A stretch of 64,000 bases of DNA, taken from contig JADHZB010002074.1 in NCBI GenBank assembly GCA_015657535.1, positions 31,425 to 95,424 of the forward strand, written 5' to 3'. This stretch comes from Nephromyces sp. MM_2019 (Eukaryota; Apicomplexa; Aconoidasida; Nephromycida). The stretch's first letter is position 1. Each line of letters begins with the position of its first letter. Made by a program: the position numbers and the translations under genes. A model generated the notes under the pieces. That model had not been told where the DNA came from. It worked only from the letters and a program-made list of their open reading frames with translations, and ran no database searches. Positions 27,938 through 39,400 of the stretch are shown here, one piece after another.

Positions 27938-29215
27938 GCATGCTTTTCTATCACGATGAGCATGGAAAATACTTGCTCACAGCTAGCAGCAATCCCAACA
28001 CATAGAAAATTGTGTCCATTTATTGGGAAAATAGGCGCAGAAAGGTGAATCACCAGTCAGCCTTGTAGCATACAGATCAGATGCTATTTTTTTTCAATTC
28101 AGCAAATGAAATCACTAATTTACACGCAGAAGCAATTCGTTCACAAAGCATTTCATGAGGAATTACTCAAAATGAGATATACGCAAGTAACAGTCACGTA
28201 TGAACGCTGGGTTAGATAAACAAGAACTCTTTGATCTCCTGAAACATCTTTTGTTGTCTTGGGTTTAATGCGGATAGATTCGATACTATTTATCTGTACT
28301 ACTAGACTCTTTTCGAAGCAATAAAGCTGCAAAAATGGAAAACAAACTACATTGCTTGTTTCCATCTAGCAATACCACCTCTAAGCACGTGTACCCAGAG
28401 CTTTTAAAGCCAACAAAGGAGACATTTCCGGTATCACAGTAATGATGCTTTAGGACAGCAGCACTAGTCAAAAAACAGACATACGAAAGGAACGCCTGGA
28501 ACGAGAGACGGTCTGGAGCAGGATTTTTGCGTTCGTCTCAAGTGAAGATGCCTGCTTTCGTAATACCGGGGAAAGGTTCCACAATCTATTTATTCCCAAA
28601 TATTCGCGTGCGCACACAGCTATACATCTGGCCGTAAATTCAGGATGTTAGCGGAGCAACGTACATGCATATTCTCTTCTATCCTTAGATCGGGGGAGGG
28701 CATAACGTAGAGGCGGTCGCACATCCCAGTCGGAGAAAATAATAGGCTAGCAAAACGAGTGCAGCCTGAGGACAGATGAGACACGTGCGCATGCATCATG
28801 CATCTGCAGGTATGTCACATTCGCCGGGTACTTGATAATAAGGACCAGTGTGATGCACTCTGCCCACGGAAGGCCAAAAGTTCATGGATCCGCATGTAAC
28901 CTACGCTTTTCAGTATTAAAGAGTGGCCAAACCGCCATCTCGCCGCAGTAGCGCCTTTTTATACGCTATGCCTCGCTTCTAGTCATACGAGGTTATAGAC
29001 TTTGGAACCTTAATCGCGCGGAGAGTACACGATAAGTTTCACGTGAAGCTACACTTCACAAGATGAAACAGTGGCAGTACATTTTACCCTTTGCTAATAT
29101 CGAAATCATTTTAAATCACTCAGGAATAGCATTTCTTCCATTCATGGCATTCTTTCTAGTCGGTAATTAGACGTTAACAGCAATAATATAATAGTCTTTG
29201 AGACTAGTTCGTGAA
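27938..29215. other. No gene seen
   Basis: Balanced composition with only short ORFs on either strand (28153-28365 -, 28286-28471 -). I found no splice chain or domain that I can support. Confidence 0.4.
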
Positions 29216-29219
29216 GGAT

Positions 29220-29368
29220 TTGTACCGCGTGATGCAGGTGATCAGGGACTCACTCTCTTGGTGCCGCGGAGTGTCAGTAACAAAAGACTGACTCTTGGTA
29301 CCGCTTGATGTCGGTAACACAGAACTGAGCCTCTGGGTAACGCGTAATGTCTGTAACAAAGAACTCTC
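29220..29368. repeat. Diverged tandem repeat, four units of about 37 bases
   Basis: Units begin near 29220, 29258, 29295 and 29333. They share a core resembling TTGGTACCGCGTGATGTC, then GGTAACA.AGAACTGACTC. The short ORFs over this interval on both strands are repeat translations. Confidence 0.8.
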
Positions 29369-29819
29369 TGTAATGCTTAGTCTAACGTGCTCAAGCCAGA
29401 TAGTGAGGATGCGCATTTTCAATGTGGGCAACAAAAAGAATAAGAGGAGATATGGTAATGCACAATGCATAATTCATGCTACAGCATAGCTGCAAGAATG
29501 CTTCAAACTTTCAAGTACACCAATTTTTTGAAAATAAGAACAAGACTTGACTGTGTTAATGCTTTTTAATCATGCATTTTTGGGGTGTCCTCGTGAGTGC
29601 TACATCGTGCACTTGCAGCTTCTATCCGGAGAGTCACGTTGCTAAAACCTTCATGGTTTTTGCTACGAAATTTATTGCACAAAACATTATTGTACTAAAA
29701 CGAATTATGAGCACAGAATATATTTGTAACACATGGAGACATGACTAAATGCCTCTGAGGCTCATTGCTTCATTGCATTTAAAGTGATATTCAAGTGTCA
29801 CCTAAAAGCAGCAATGGTG

Positions 29820-30011
29820 TCAGCAGGTCCGCACGGTTCTGTCATGTGGACGAAGCTGTATTTCATACCTTAGATAAGTGCTATGTTTACTAAAAAGCCG
29901 CTCAACAGCACTATTTATGGTGGACAGGAAATTAATCATTATAACCTCGACCCCTGGCATTGCAGATCTGAGGCTCACCAAGAGGTATCCTACGTTTTCC
30001 TCAGCTGCCAA
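29820..30011 (-). pseudogene. Possible hAT-type transposase C-terminal remnant
   Basis: A minus-strand frame of 63 codons contains NSAVERLFSKHSTYLR followed by a Leu-Arg-Pro. This resembles the hAT dimerisation region, whose signature is Ser-Ala-x-x-Glu-Arg-hydrophobic-Phe-Ser. No other part of a transposase, terminal inverted repeat or 8-base target duplication was found. The match is short but has the family's most conserved residues in the right order. Confidence 0.38.
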
Positions 30012-31027
30012 TAATAGAATAAAGAAAAGCTATGCTTTCACTTGGATAAAATTGGAGGAAAGCTGTTATTATGTCCTTTCCAATTTTTACTAATCTATGA
30101 TTTACTTTCGGTAGAAGTGGCTGTGCTCCAAGTTGTATGACTAGCTTCTACAAGCATTTGAAGCGGCATTTACTCTTCTAAGTAAGTACTGTGGTACTAA
30201 AGCAACTGTAGCAATGGTTACGCAGAATATGCTGGCTACTGTTCAAGAGTGCGGCTATGGTTCTATATGTAGCAACTGTTTCATCACGGATCATTAGTGT
30301 CCATTGCTAATTTTATTTTGCTAAACGCAACCTCCGACAATTACTTTATTTAGTTTTGAAAGACCCTGCGAGCAGCAACTTAATGTATTGTACTTCTTGT
30401 ACTTTCTGCTTTGCGTAGTAAGATAAGAATTCAACCTTTTGAATAAAATTTTCTCTTTTAGTATGTTTTACCTCTCACTTTGCACCTGCTAGCTCAGCTA
30501 GATTACTATAAATATAATCCTGAGTATTGCCAAAATTGAAAAAGTTAATGGCTTAAGATCTCATCGCCTAATGCATAAAGGAATAAAGTTATCGGACACG
30601 CAATAGCAAGTCTCGCTGAAGCCTTCCCATCGCATTCAGGAAGTAGGATCTACTGCTACTCTAGTCTTATTTTTTGTTTGGGCTAACCTGTTCAAAAAAA
30701 ATATGTCTTTGAAGCTATGGTACTGAGGCTTGCTTTCGACTAAACAAATGCACAGGACCTATGAGTTCCTGGTATATTATATGATACCTGCCAGCGTCAC
30801 CCCGGCGATAAGTGATGGTTCTGAGCTTCTGATGAAGTGTGCTCAGATATTTGCTAGAGTTTTCTAGCATCTTCAAAACATCCTGTTTACAAGGAAGCAA
30901 GTTAACAAAAAAAAGAGATATGACAAACCCTTAAAGTAGATTCGGCAGGATTTTTATGTTGACATCATTCGGGAATGGATAAGCTTAATGCTTTTGAAAT
31001 TTACAAAACAAAGTAAAATGATTATTT
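30012..31027. other. No gene seen
   Basis: Only short ORFs (30715-30900 -). It may be degenerate mobile-element DNA, given its neighbours, but I cannot show this. Confidence 0.35.
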
Positions 31028-31525
31028 TTGAGTTTCACACCTACAACTTCTTTGGCTATACCTATTAGGGTCGCAGCACTATATGCCTCACCCAGAAAAA
31101 CTTACAAATTCTTCACTATAGGCTTCAATAAACAATGTCTTTATTTCTCAACAGCGGCTAAAATTCTTTACAGGTTATTTTATTTTCATTTTGCGCGACA
31201 AAAATGGGGAAAATACGCAAGAATGACGCCTGAAACATTCTTACAACCACGAAGAATCAGTTTTGTGCCAAAGGCTATACTTTTTATATAATAGTGAATG
31301 CATCAACCCTGCTATCTTTTTCTTTATTTACCATTACATATTCTTAACTATGAAAAACCTTACGATGTGATAGCTCAGCCATCTGGAATCAGCAGCACTG
31401 CAAAAATTTCCCGTGATACAGATCGTTTTTCAGCACCGGATTTTTTAATTCATAATGAATCTACTATGAGCAAATATATAATCCTCTACAATAGTCATCA
31501 CTCATCAAATAGTTTAGTTTCATAG
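31028..31525 (+). CDS. Possible two-exon coding region, unrecognised
   Basis: An 87-codon open frame (31028-31291) starts from TTG, not ATG. A second one (31298-31525) lies in the same frame after three consecutive stops. They join in phase if an intron runs from a GTTTTG donor near 31259 to an ATAG acceptor near 31373. The second part is Ser/Asp-rich. There is no domain, no start codon and weak splice sites. Confidence 0.22.
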
Positions 31526-32048
31526 GTATCTAATAATAAAGCTGAAGAAACTCTCAAGATAAGCACGTTAAAAAGAGGCAGAGCCACTGATTGGATGAAG
31601 AAGATTCGTTTCGTACTGAATTCGAATAAACTCCGAATACTATTTTAGTGCTTTGCTGCAATTTTAATCGGAACTAACATATCATATCCGAAAGTTATTC
31701 CTAAATAAAATAGGAATATGGTTATAGAAATATAATTACCCATTGATTTCACGAGCCAGCAACATGCAATATAGAATCAACCACTTTCATAGCGCTGTGC
31801 CACGCAGGTTATTTAAAAATAGCAACAGCAAAAGATTTTCTATGACGAGGTGCTGAAACGACGGTATGCAACAAAGCAAACATTACCGGCCTAGATTACG
31901 TACCGATGATGAATCCGGGTGCTCGTGCCTAAACTGCAAACTACACACGTCGCCTAGCTCCATGCATATTTCTACCTCTACCATGAGTGAGGCCAAAAAC
32001 CCTTCAAGACAAGATACCGCCTTTTTTCTAGGTGGTGAACCATGTCTT

Positions 32049-33027
32049 CTACCTTAAGGATGCAAATTCATGAGTTTTGCTCTTTTTGGATCCTCTTTTT
32101 GCTTTGCCACTGTTCTCGTTCATCTTCTCTTCTTTGAACTGAGGAGAGCCGCGAGCTGAATGAACGCTGCTTGGAAGCCTCGAGCTGAATGAACGCTGCT
32201 TGGAAGCCTTGAGGTTGTTAATTTTCACAGTAGAAAATGTACTGCTGCTCATCTTCCAACGAAAATTTTGTATTGGCAGTGCTGCATGCGCAGGTTTCGG
32301 CCGAGTATAATTATACCACCTCTTCTTTCTGCTGGGCATATAATTGGGGCAACTGTCTTCGCTAGCATAAATGCAATGTATATTCTTTTTTATGGTAATG
32401 AATATTTGACGCATTTTGTGAAAAGAAAATATTTTCACTTAGCACTTGTCTTCGAAATGCAGTGATTCTCGTAGCTCATAGGTAATTCACTACGGAGCTA
32501 AACATGTTGGGTAGTGATGCTTGAAAAACTTCCAGTTTGATGCCTTTTAGGGGGTTTTTCATGAGATTTTTTTGGGTTGCTGTCCCCATGCGCACTTTGA
32601 CTAAATTAGTCAAAGATAAAGCAGCATGAATGAGGTTGCAACTACTCTGGAGGCTCTTCTTTAATGAAAACTGCCAGACGCCTATGATAAAGTTCGCACT
32701 ATTGATATTATGAACAGTGTAGAAGCCCAAATTTCAACGCTGACCTGCTTTTTAGAGGGAAATACGTGTTCCTTAATTGATGATTTCTTCCTCCTCCAGC
32801 TGCGCCTTATTTTTAGGGTGGGTTCAGGCAATACTTTGGCGCGCTTTGAAGCTGCTCCCCCATAAATTCCAATGGATAAGTAAGTGACCTCCTGCGCTGA
32901 TGCTCAATAACATATGATATAGAAGTAGCTTTTTATATATTCTACTGTATGTGCTAGAATTAGAAATAGAAGCTCTAGTAGTATAGATTAGCGCCAATTT
33001 AGTATCGGGAATAGCTACTAGCAGCAT
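32049..33027 (-). CDS. Probable small-exon gene, incompletely resolved
   Basis: Exons 33027-32946, 32896-32835 and 32744-32700 join in phase. They start at ATG 33027 and give a peptide that includes QEVTYLSIGIYGGAASKRAK. Downstream candidates are an exon near 32609-32510 and the basic terminal ORF ending at 32049 (open from an acceptor near 32331, including KKRWYNYTRPKPAHAALP). I could not find one phase-consistent path through all of them. There is no recognised domain. The terminal ORF contains the 29-base duplication. Confidence 0.35.
32152..32209. repeat. Perfect 29-base tandem duplication
   Basis: 32152-32180 and 32181-32209 are identical (CGAGCTGAATGAACGCTGCT then TGGAAGCCT). Because 29 is not a multiple of three, the two copies are read in different frames in the minus-strand ORF that spans them. 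Confidence 0.95.
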
Positions 33028-33495
33028 GTCTAATGAAGGCACAAACAGTTTATAAACGTATTATTGTGGACATCATTTTAATGACAGTGCTTTTAGTCAC
33101 CAGTGACCACTTTCCTTTAAGAAGTTAAAAAACCCTGCCTCAAGAAGTGCCAATTTTGTGCATCAATTGCTTGAGGTATTCTGCTGGATTTGGACCACTT
33201 TCTTCTTGTGATGTGATGTTTATATCGTGAATATGAGAGATCACCCAGCTATTACTTTCATACGATTCTATAAAGCTCTTTATTAGTCGTTGTTTGGTTT
33301 CCAAATGATTGTAATATCTTTGAATATAGCATGATTTTTTTCTATCTTCATAGCGTATTCATGTCATTCTGGTAATTCCTTGCTTTTTAAAAAAGTTAAT
33401 TTTGATTATTCCCCAGGGATTCTAATGCTGAGAAATGTTTTATCGAGGATTGAACTATTAGCAAATCCCAAAAGGATGTGATACCACACCCGCGC

Positions 33496-36400
33496 ATGAT
33501 GCCGTGGCTCCCCCCTGTATGCTGCATTTGTCACGACCCGCTCCAGAAAGATTTGCGTGTAAACCGCGCTTGTGGGCATGTCTTTCATGCACACTGGTAA
33601 GGAAAAAGGGGAGATAGCTTTTGATTTCATGCGTAGTTTTACTCTTTGACTGAAGATATTGCTGATTTGTGTGTGTATTCTGTTACAGGTAGCGTTAGCC
33701 GCTAGGAAGAGCCTTTTAATGTGTAATTTCCTCTATTTTTTTTTTGAAAGAGAGTTTAATTAAATCATCAGGATAGGCGTGTTTTCTTTGCCGTGTAAAC
33801 ACGGATGATAATATATCTATAAAAGATTCTAGTTCTGGCTAGAATTGTATGCTATTGCTTTTATGATCATAGCATCGGGTTTTCCCAAGGCTTTTTCGCA
33901 ACTCTTTAGCTTGTACATTATGTCTCTTATTTTTTGGTAGCAAACTGTATGTGTGTATGTTGTTTATGCTCATCTTGGCCCCAGAGAACGTACCATTGGA
34001 TGAGAAAGGCCATGAAACGCGAAAATTTTATACTTGCACGTTTAAACTATATATAAGTGATGTTCACATACAAATCTTCACAACATTTTTATAAAACGTA
34101 CCTTATTATATCTTTTATTATCTTCTTTAATATTTTTAAATTTATTATAATTAAAAGTTCCTTGTCTTTGATTATTTATACAACAAATTTTTATTTTCCC
34201 TTTTCATCTTCAAATTTTCTTCCAGCATAAACTTATGGATAAGCCGGGCTACAAGGGCAAAGCCGGTAAAGTGCCCAATATGCCGTGCAGGGGTTACAGA
34301 GAAGGCTCTAATAAAATTACAATATGAATGTATGTAAGCCCCTCTCTTTTTTTTCCCGACTTTTTATGTGCTTTTCTCTTTATTTTACCCCCCCCAACAC
34401 TTTGTAATAAAAATAAATCTCCAGATTTAGATTCTTCAAAAAATAGAAAAGAGGTTTTTTACAAGGCTAATGTGCTAGTATTTTCTAAAGTATTTTTTTT
34501 ATTTAGAGCTTTTGAGAATCGTTTGCGATAGGACGATAAACGTCTTGAATTTTTTGGAAATTTAGCTTTTTCTGAAGCCTTTTTGAGGTTGAAAACTCCA
34601 GAAAAAACATGCCTCTCTCTTTTTTATTCCTCATCAATATCTTGAAAAATCGATGCATCTTCATTGACTAATTATAGAGCATTTATATGAATCGAGGAAG
34701 ATTATTTTGATTTAATTTAATATTTATAATCTTTCTTCAAAATTTTCTGATTGAAATTTAGTCTTGAGTTTCCTTTTCTTATCAATAACGGCTTAAAAGA
34801 ATCATTTTTTCAGCCGTCCGTCTATTTTCCTGCTTTCACATGATATATATGTTGTGTGTAATAGAACAATTCTCTTGCTGGAAATATCTTAACAATGGAT
34901 TTCCGCTATTTTCTTTCTTTTACTGTGGTATATGAAGTGATGCAGTTCTACTCTGTTTTTTGATTTCATATATAGTTAACACTTTTTTTTTTTATTTTGA
35001 TAGTTCAACTTGGTGAGGAGTGTGACGGCTTTCAGCAGGATCATATGTGCTCCTCTGCCCAGGTAATGAGTTGCTTCATCATTTTATAGGCCCCGTATAT
35101 ACTCCAATATATTGAGTTGGAAAATTTGATTTTTTAAGATCTATGGAAGTTTTTACGCTAAAGCCTTGCGAAAGCCTAATATCAACGGCGTAGCTAATGT
35201 TCCAGAACGAAAACCTCTTTTTTTTAATAAATTCTCTCTGTAACGCGTTGAAATAGATGTCTTTTTAATTTAGTGGAAAGTGCAAAGTTTTTCTTGTGTG
35301 AATTCTCAATTTGTGTGTGTATTTTAAGTTAAATTACCTGGAAACTGTAACTATTTAAAGTTTTTCTTGTGTGTGAATTCTCAATTTATATCGTGTATGT
35401 AATGCTCCAATCTTTCCTTTTCGCGAAATTTTGTGGGTAAATCTCTCCGGTTTGCACATCTTTTCAACTTGCTTGCCACACGCAGATTATAGCTGTTTAT
35501 ACTTTGTAGCCTCTAAATCTTTTTTAGCGATATAATAATACTTTTTATTGGTTAGACATGCTAATCTCTGCTTTTATCGATGCTAACAGCATGTGTGTGA
35601 TATCTCAACTAATTTTTTAGCCAATGCTTTGGTTGTTTACTTTTTCTTTCTTCTGTAGTGCATCCTCTTGCTTTCTTCTGAAGTGCTTTTGTTACTTCCA
35701 CCTGGGCGCTATAGCTTTCACGATCTTATTGGTTTAAATAGCCTGATAGATTGTTGGACTAGTTATTGATTGCTCTTTTAGCAAGTTGAAATTGAAAGCC
35801 TAAAGACCGAGCAGCAAAAAGCACGAATCCGCCACAATGAGGAACTAGAGAAAGAAAGAACGAAGACGAAGGATTTTCAATCAAAACTGGAAAGTATGAG
35901 GAGGGAAGTCATCAAAATCCAGGCTGCTGAGCGTCTAAATGTGAAAGAAATTAAAAAATTGAAGGGAGAACTCGAAAAGCAATCTGCGAGAGGCCAATAG
36001 TAGGTTCTAGTGAAAAGCAGTAATTCACTGATGATTCTATATATTCTTTTGGGGAGTAGCTTGTCAGCTTCAGGAAGCTCTAGAGGGTTTGCTTGCTGTA
36101 TATAGTGAAGAATTCTTTTTAATTTATACCTTTGGAGGCAGTTTTCTAAGTAACTAAGTTCTCTATTTTTCAAGTCACTGTGTGTTAGAATGCAGTTTTC
36201 TGCGATTTCCATTTGTTCTGCCTGTTTGATTGGGCGTATGTTCTGCATATCTGCACAGCATCGTTTGGCATGAACTGCAGTACCCTATGCATTGATTTGC
36301 TAGATTGATTAGCCACATTCCTCTTACCTTTAGGTTTGCGTTTCAAGGTGTATTTTTGCCATTTTTTCAGTGTTCTTTTTTGTCTTTCCTTTTTCCTTGT

Positions 36401-39400
36401 GAAGTTAGATATTAAACGTATATGCATGTGGATTGATAAAGCTCTGTATGTTCAACTTATCTTTTTTCCTCTATACGAATTTAGCATTGCTTCACAGCAG
36501 GTTTTTGCGCCATATTTTTCTACAATAACCTAAGAAGTAGATGCAGCAAATTAGCAAAGATATACTCAATAGTCAAGGACTAGTATTTTGAGCAAAATTT
36601 CTTGGTAGAATGAGGGAAATGCCGGTTTCTAACTCCAAAAAACTGCTGAATGTGACTTTTTGCAGCCTCACGGATTATTCAGATGAGTCCTTGCAGGGCC
36701 TTCGGAAGAGTGTGAGTTACGCTATGTAAAATAACTCTGTTTATATCTGAAAAAAGGAGTAGTTTCTATTAAAATGTGTTTGCAATTATCCATTTAAATT
36801 TTATATATATTAACGCGATATTTAGATTGATTTGCTTAATAAAATCATTGGTAAAGGTAAAAATCACTAATAAGAGGTTAAGTTTCTCATTTTCTCACAG
36901 TATATGACAAAGTCTGGTAAAAATCTCATCGAAACGACACTAAATGTTCTGCAATTTTGGGGGGTTTTTCAGCTTCTTCGAATATGATTTTCACCTTTAA
37001 AACTGTGCTTATACGCTGAAAGCTTCCCATATTGTTCAGATTTATAATATCAAAGTATATAAGGGGATTGCTTACTTTTGATTCTATGAGTAATCTATCT
37101 GTATACCTCCCTCAAAAACTATACCTCTTGCTCCTTGGGTAAAGCAAGAACCACTTTTCTTAACGGTTGAGAATGTTTTCTACGCTTTAGCCTTTAGTCT
37201 GTACAAATTTTGAGTTGATAATGTGAAGAATTCCTTCATTAGAAGAAAAAAATACTTAAAAAATCATCAAATAACCAAAAAAAGGAGCACTTAATGCATT
37301 AATTCAAGTAAAAATCATCAAATAGTTGATGAAAAGTGATATTATTTCAGATTCCAAGCTTGGAAGCTGCTTAAGCTTTGTTTTCATGCAGTCTCGCATT
37401 CTTATAGTTTCATCATTTCGGTGCTACTCTGTGTGTCGCTGATTTTCAAGAAAAAAATTCCGCCTCTTCATTCTCTTTGCTTATTGATGACGCTTTGCTA
37501 TTTCTCAGCTAATATTGATTACTCTGTCTTTTATATACCTGCAGATGAATGATGATGAAGCCCTCAGTTTCGTTCATCATGGCTGGCAGCTGGACCGGAG
37601 GTATCATCCTGTGTGTTTCTGCGAATGTGAATTCACTTATGCATTTATTATTTGCAGTGGTTTGGTGTTTCAGTGTATTGCAAGCTTAAGGTGATTGAAA
37701 CTCTGCCTCGAATTAGGCATTTGCTATTGTGTGTGTGCGTGTTTTACTTAGTTTTGAAGTAAGGTCTCATGCAGAGCAGTCTGACGGGCACTACATGCCT
37801 GCTTTTTATTCAATGTGTGAGTTTTTCAATTTGTATCTTTTGAAGATTTTTGCACTCTAGTTTTTTGTGTAAACACCTATTTCTGTTAAAGTTCTATCCA
37901 AAGATATGACTCCAAAAAAGCAGTATATGTGTGTGTGCTTCTCTCGCTTTTCTATGCTTCATCTCTGATAAATCATGCTCCCAGTATCATCTGCCTCGTA
38001 TGAACTCTTTTTCTTTAGGTTAAAGTCAGAATTGGAGAAGCGCAGCTCCAAGTTGGAGAATTTGTATGTGGAGAAATGCAGGGAAACCTGTAAACTGGAA
38101 AAGTATGAAGATTTAATATGATTCTCTGCATCTGCAGTAATGATTTAGGCAGCACAAACTCCATCGCTCTTGGCTATTTCATACAATCAAAGCTTCTAAT
38201 CGCTCAATAATTGCCTGCGTTTTTGCTAATTGAAAGAAAGAATATGCTTCCGGTGATTTACTGATTGCTTTTGATGCGACCAAACCTGTTAAAATTGCTG
38301 CTGTTCCTACTCCTGTTTAACCAGAGAAAATATCATTTTTTCTTCTGCTAAACTGTATGGTGTGTAACAACTCTCTGAGCACCTGAAAGCGAGTAATTGC
38401 AGGCATGGTTATGCATCAAAATATAGGCTTTTATGGTTTTATGATGATGTTTCTTTCTCATTGCTAAATTCAGAGGTACTCGCTTCGCATAAAGCGTTAT
38501 TGTAGCCTGCTGATGCTATTTTAGGAGCAATTGAATATATTATTCCTGAAGGAAAGCGAATTTCAGTTGAAGAAGCAGATTTTATGATGTACTGAAAATC
38601 CGATATAAAGTTTATTGACTGTGTGTGTTAATTTAGGAGTAATTAGAATAACACTCTTCATGCGTGTCTATGATATATTATATAGTTGAAGTATTGCTTC
38701 CTTTTTGTTATTGATTTACGCAGAGTTTTCCTGAATAATACTTCTTCAGAAGCAGTGCTTTTTTCTACGCGAAGTTTTATCAATTTGCTGAAGGATAGCT
38801 AGATTCGCTATATAATTGACTGTTAAGAAATTTGTTTATTTAGTATAATACCACGTTTATTTTGATGAAAAAAATTTCTGATACATTCTCACTGATACGA
38901 TGTGTAAAGTGGAAAAATATGATCTGCTTTTTGGATAAATTCTTGAGTACTTTGTCATATTTAGGAATTTTGTCTTGAATTCACATCATTCAGGCTTTAG
39001 TTTAGCATGCTGCAGTGATACCTATTGCTGTAAAATTTGTGAGAAAACCAGTTCTTTGCTTTCTTCTGCGTTTTGTTCTTCTTCGCATTCTTCTCATGCT
39101 CCTTCTAATGCTTCTTCGCATTCTTCTTCGCATTCTTCTCTATTTGTTTTATTCATTTGTATAGTAACTCCTTGTTGTTGCTGTTTAACATAGTAATTTG
39201 ATATTTTGTCGCCTTTTCCGTTATTTTCTCGTTGAAAATCTACGCTACTATTTTTTCTGATATTAACCACCATTTCTATAATGTAAAATTTAGGTATCTA
39301 GTCCAACAGATTGAGCTTTTGCAGAAGTATGCCAACCAAGGTGATGTTCCTGGTGAAGCTTCGAATGACCGGTGAGACTCTGGTTCTTTTAGTATAGCTA

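Noticed and set aside
33406..33630. Minus-strand ORF of 74 codons
   Set aside because: It is the antisense shadow of the RING-encoding exon.
34235..34265. A gene start at ATG 34235 giving a short exon MDKPGYKGKA
   Set aside because: It joins downstream in phase, but the alternative frame of the same DNA encodes the second half of the RING (ending CPICR) and joins both the upstream RING exon and the downstream coiled coil.
38975..39193. Ser/His-rich ORF
   Set aside because: Translation of a short repeat within an intron of the RING gene.
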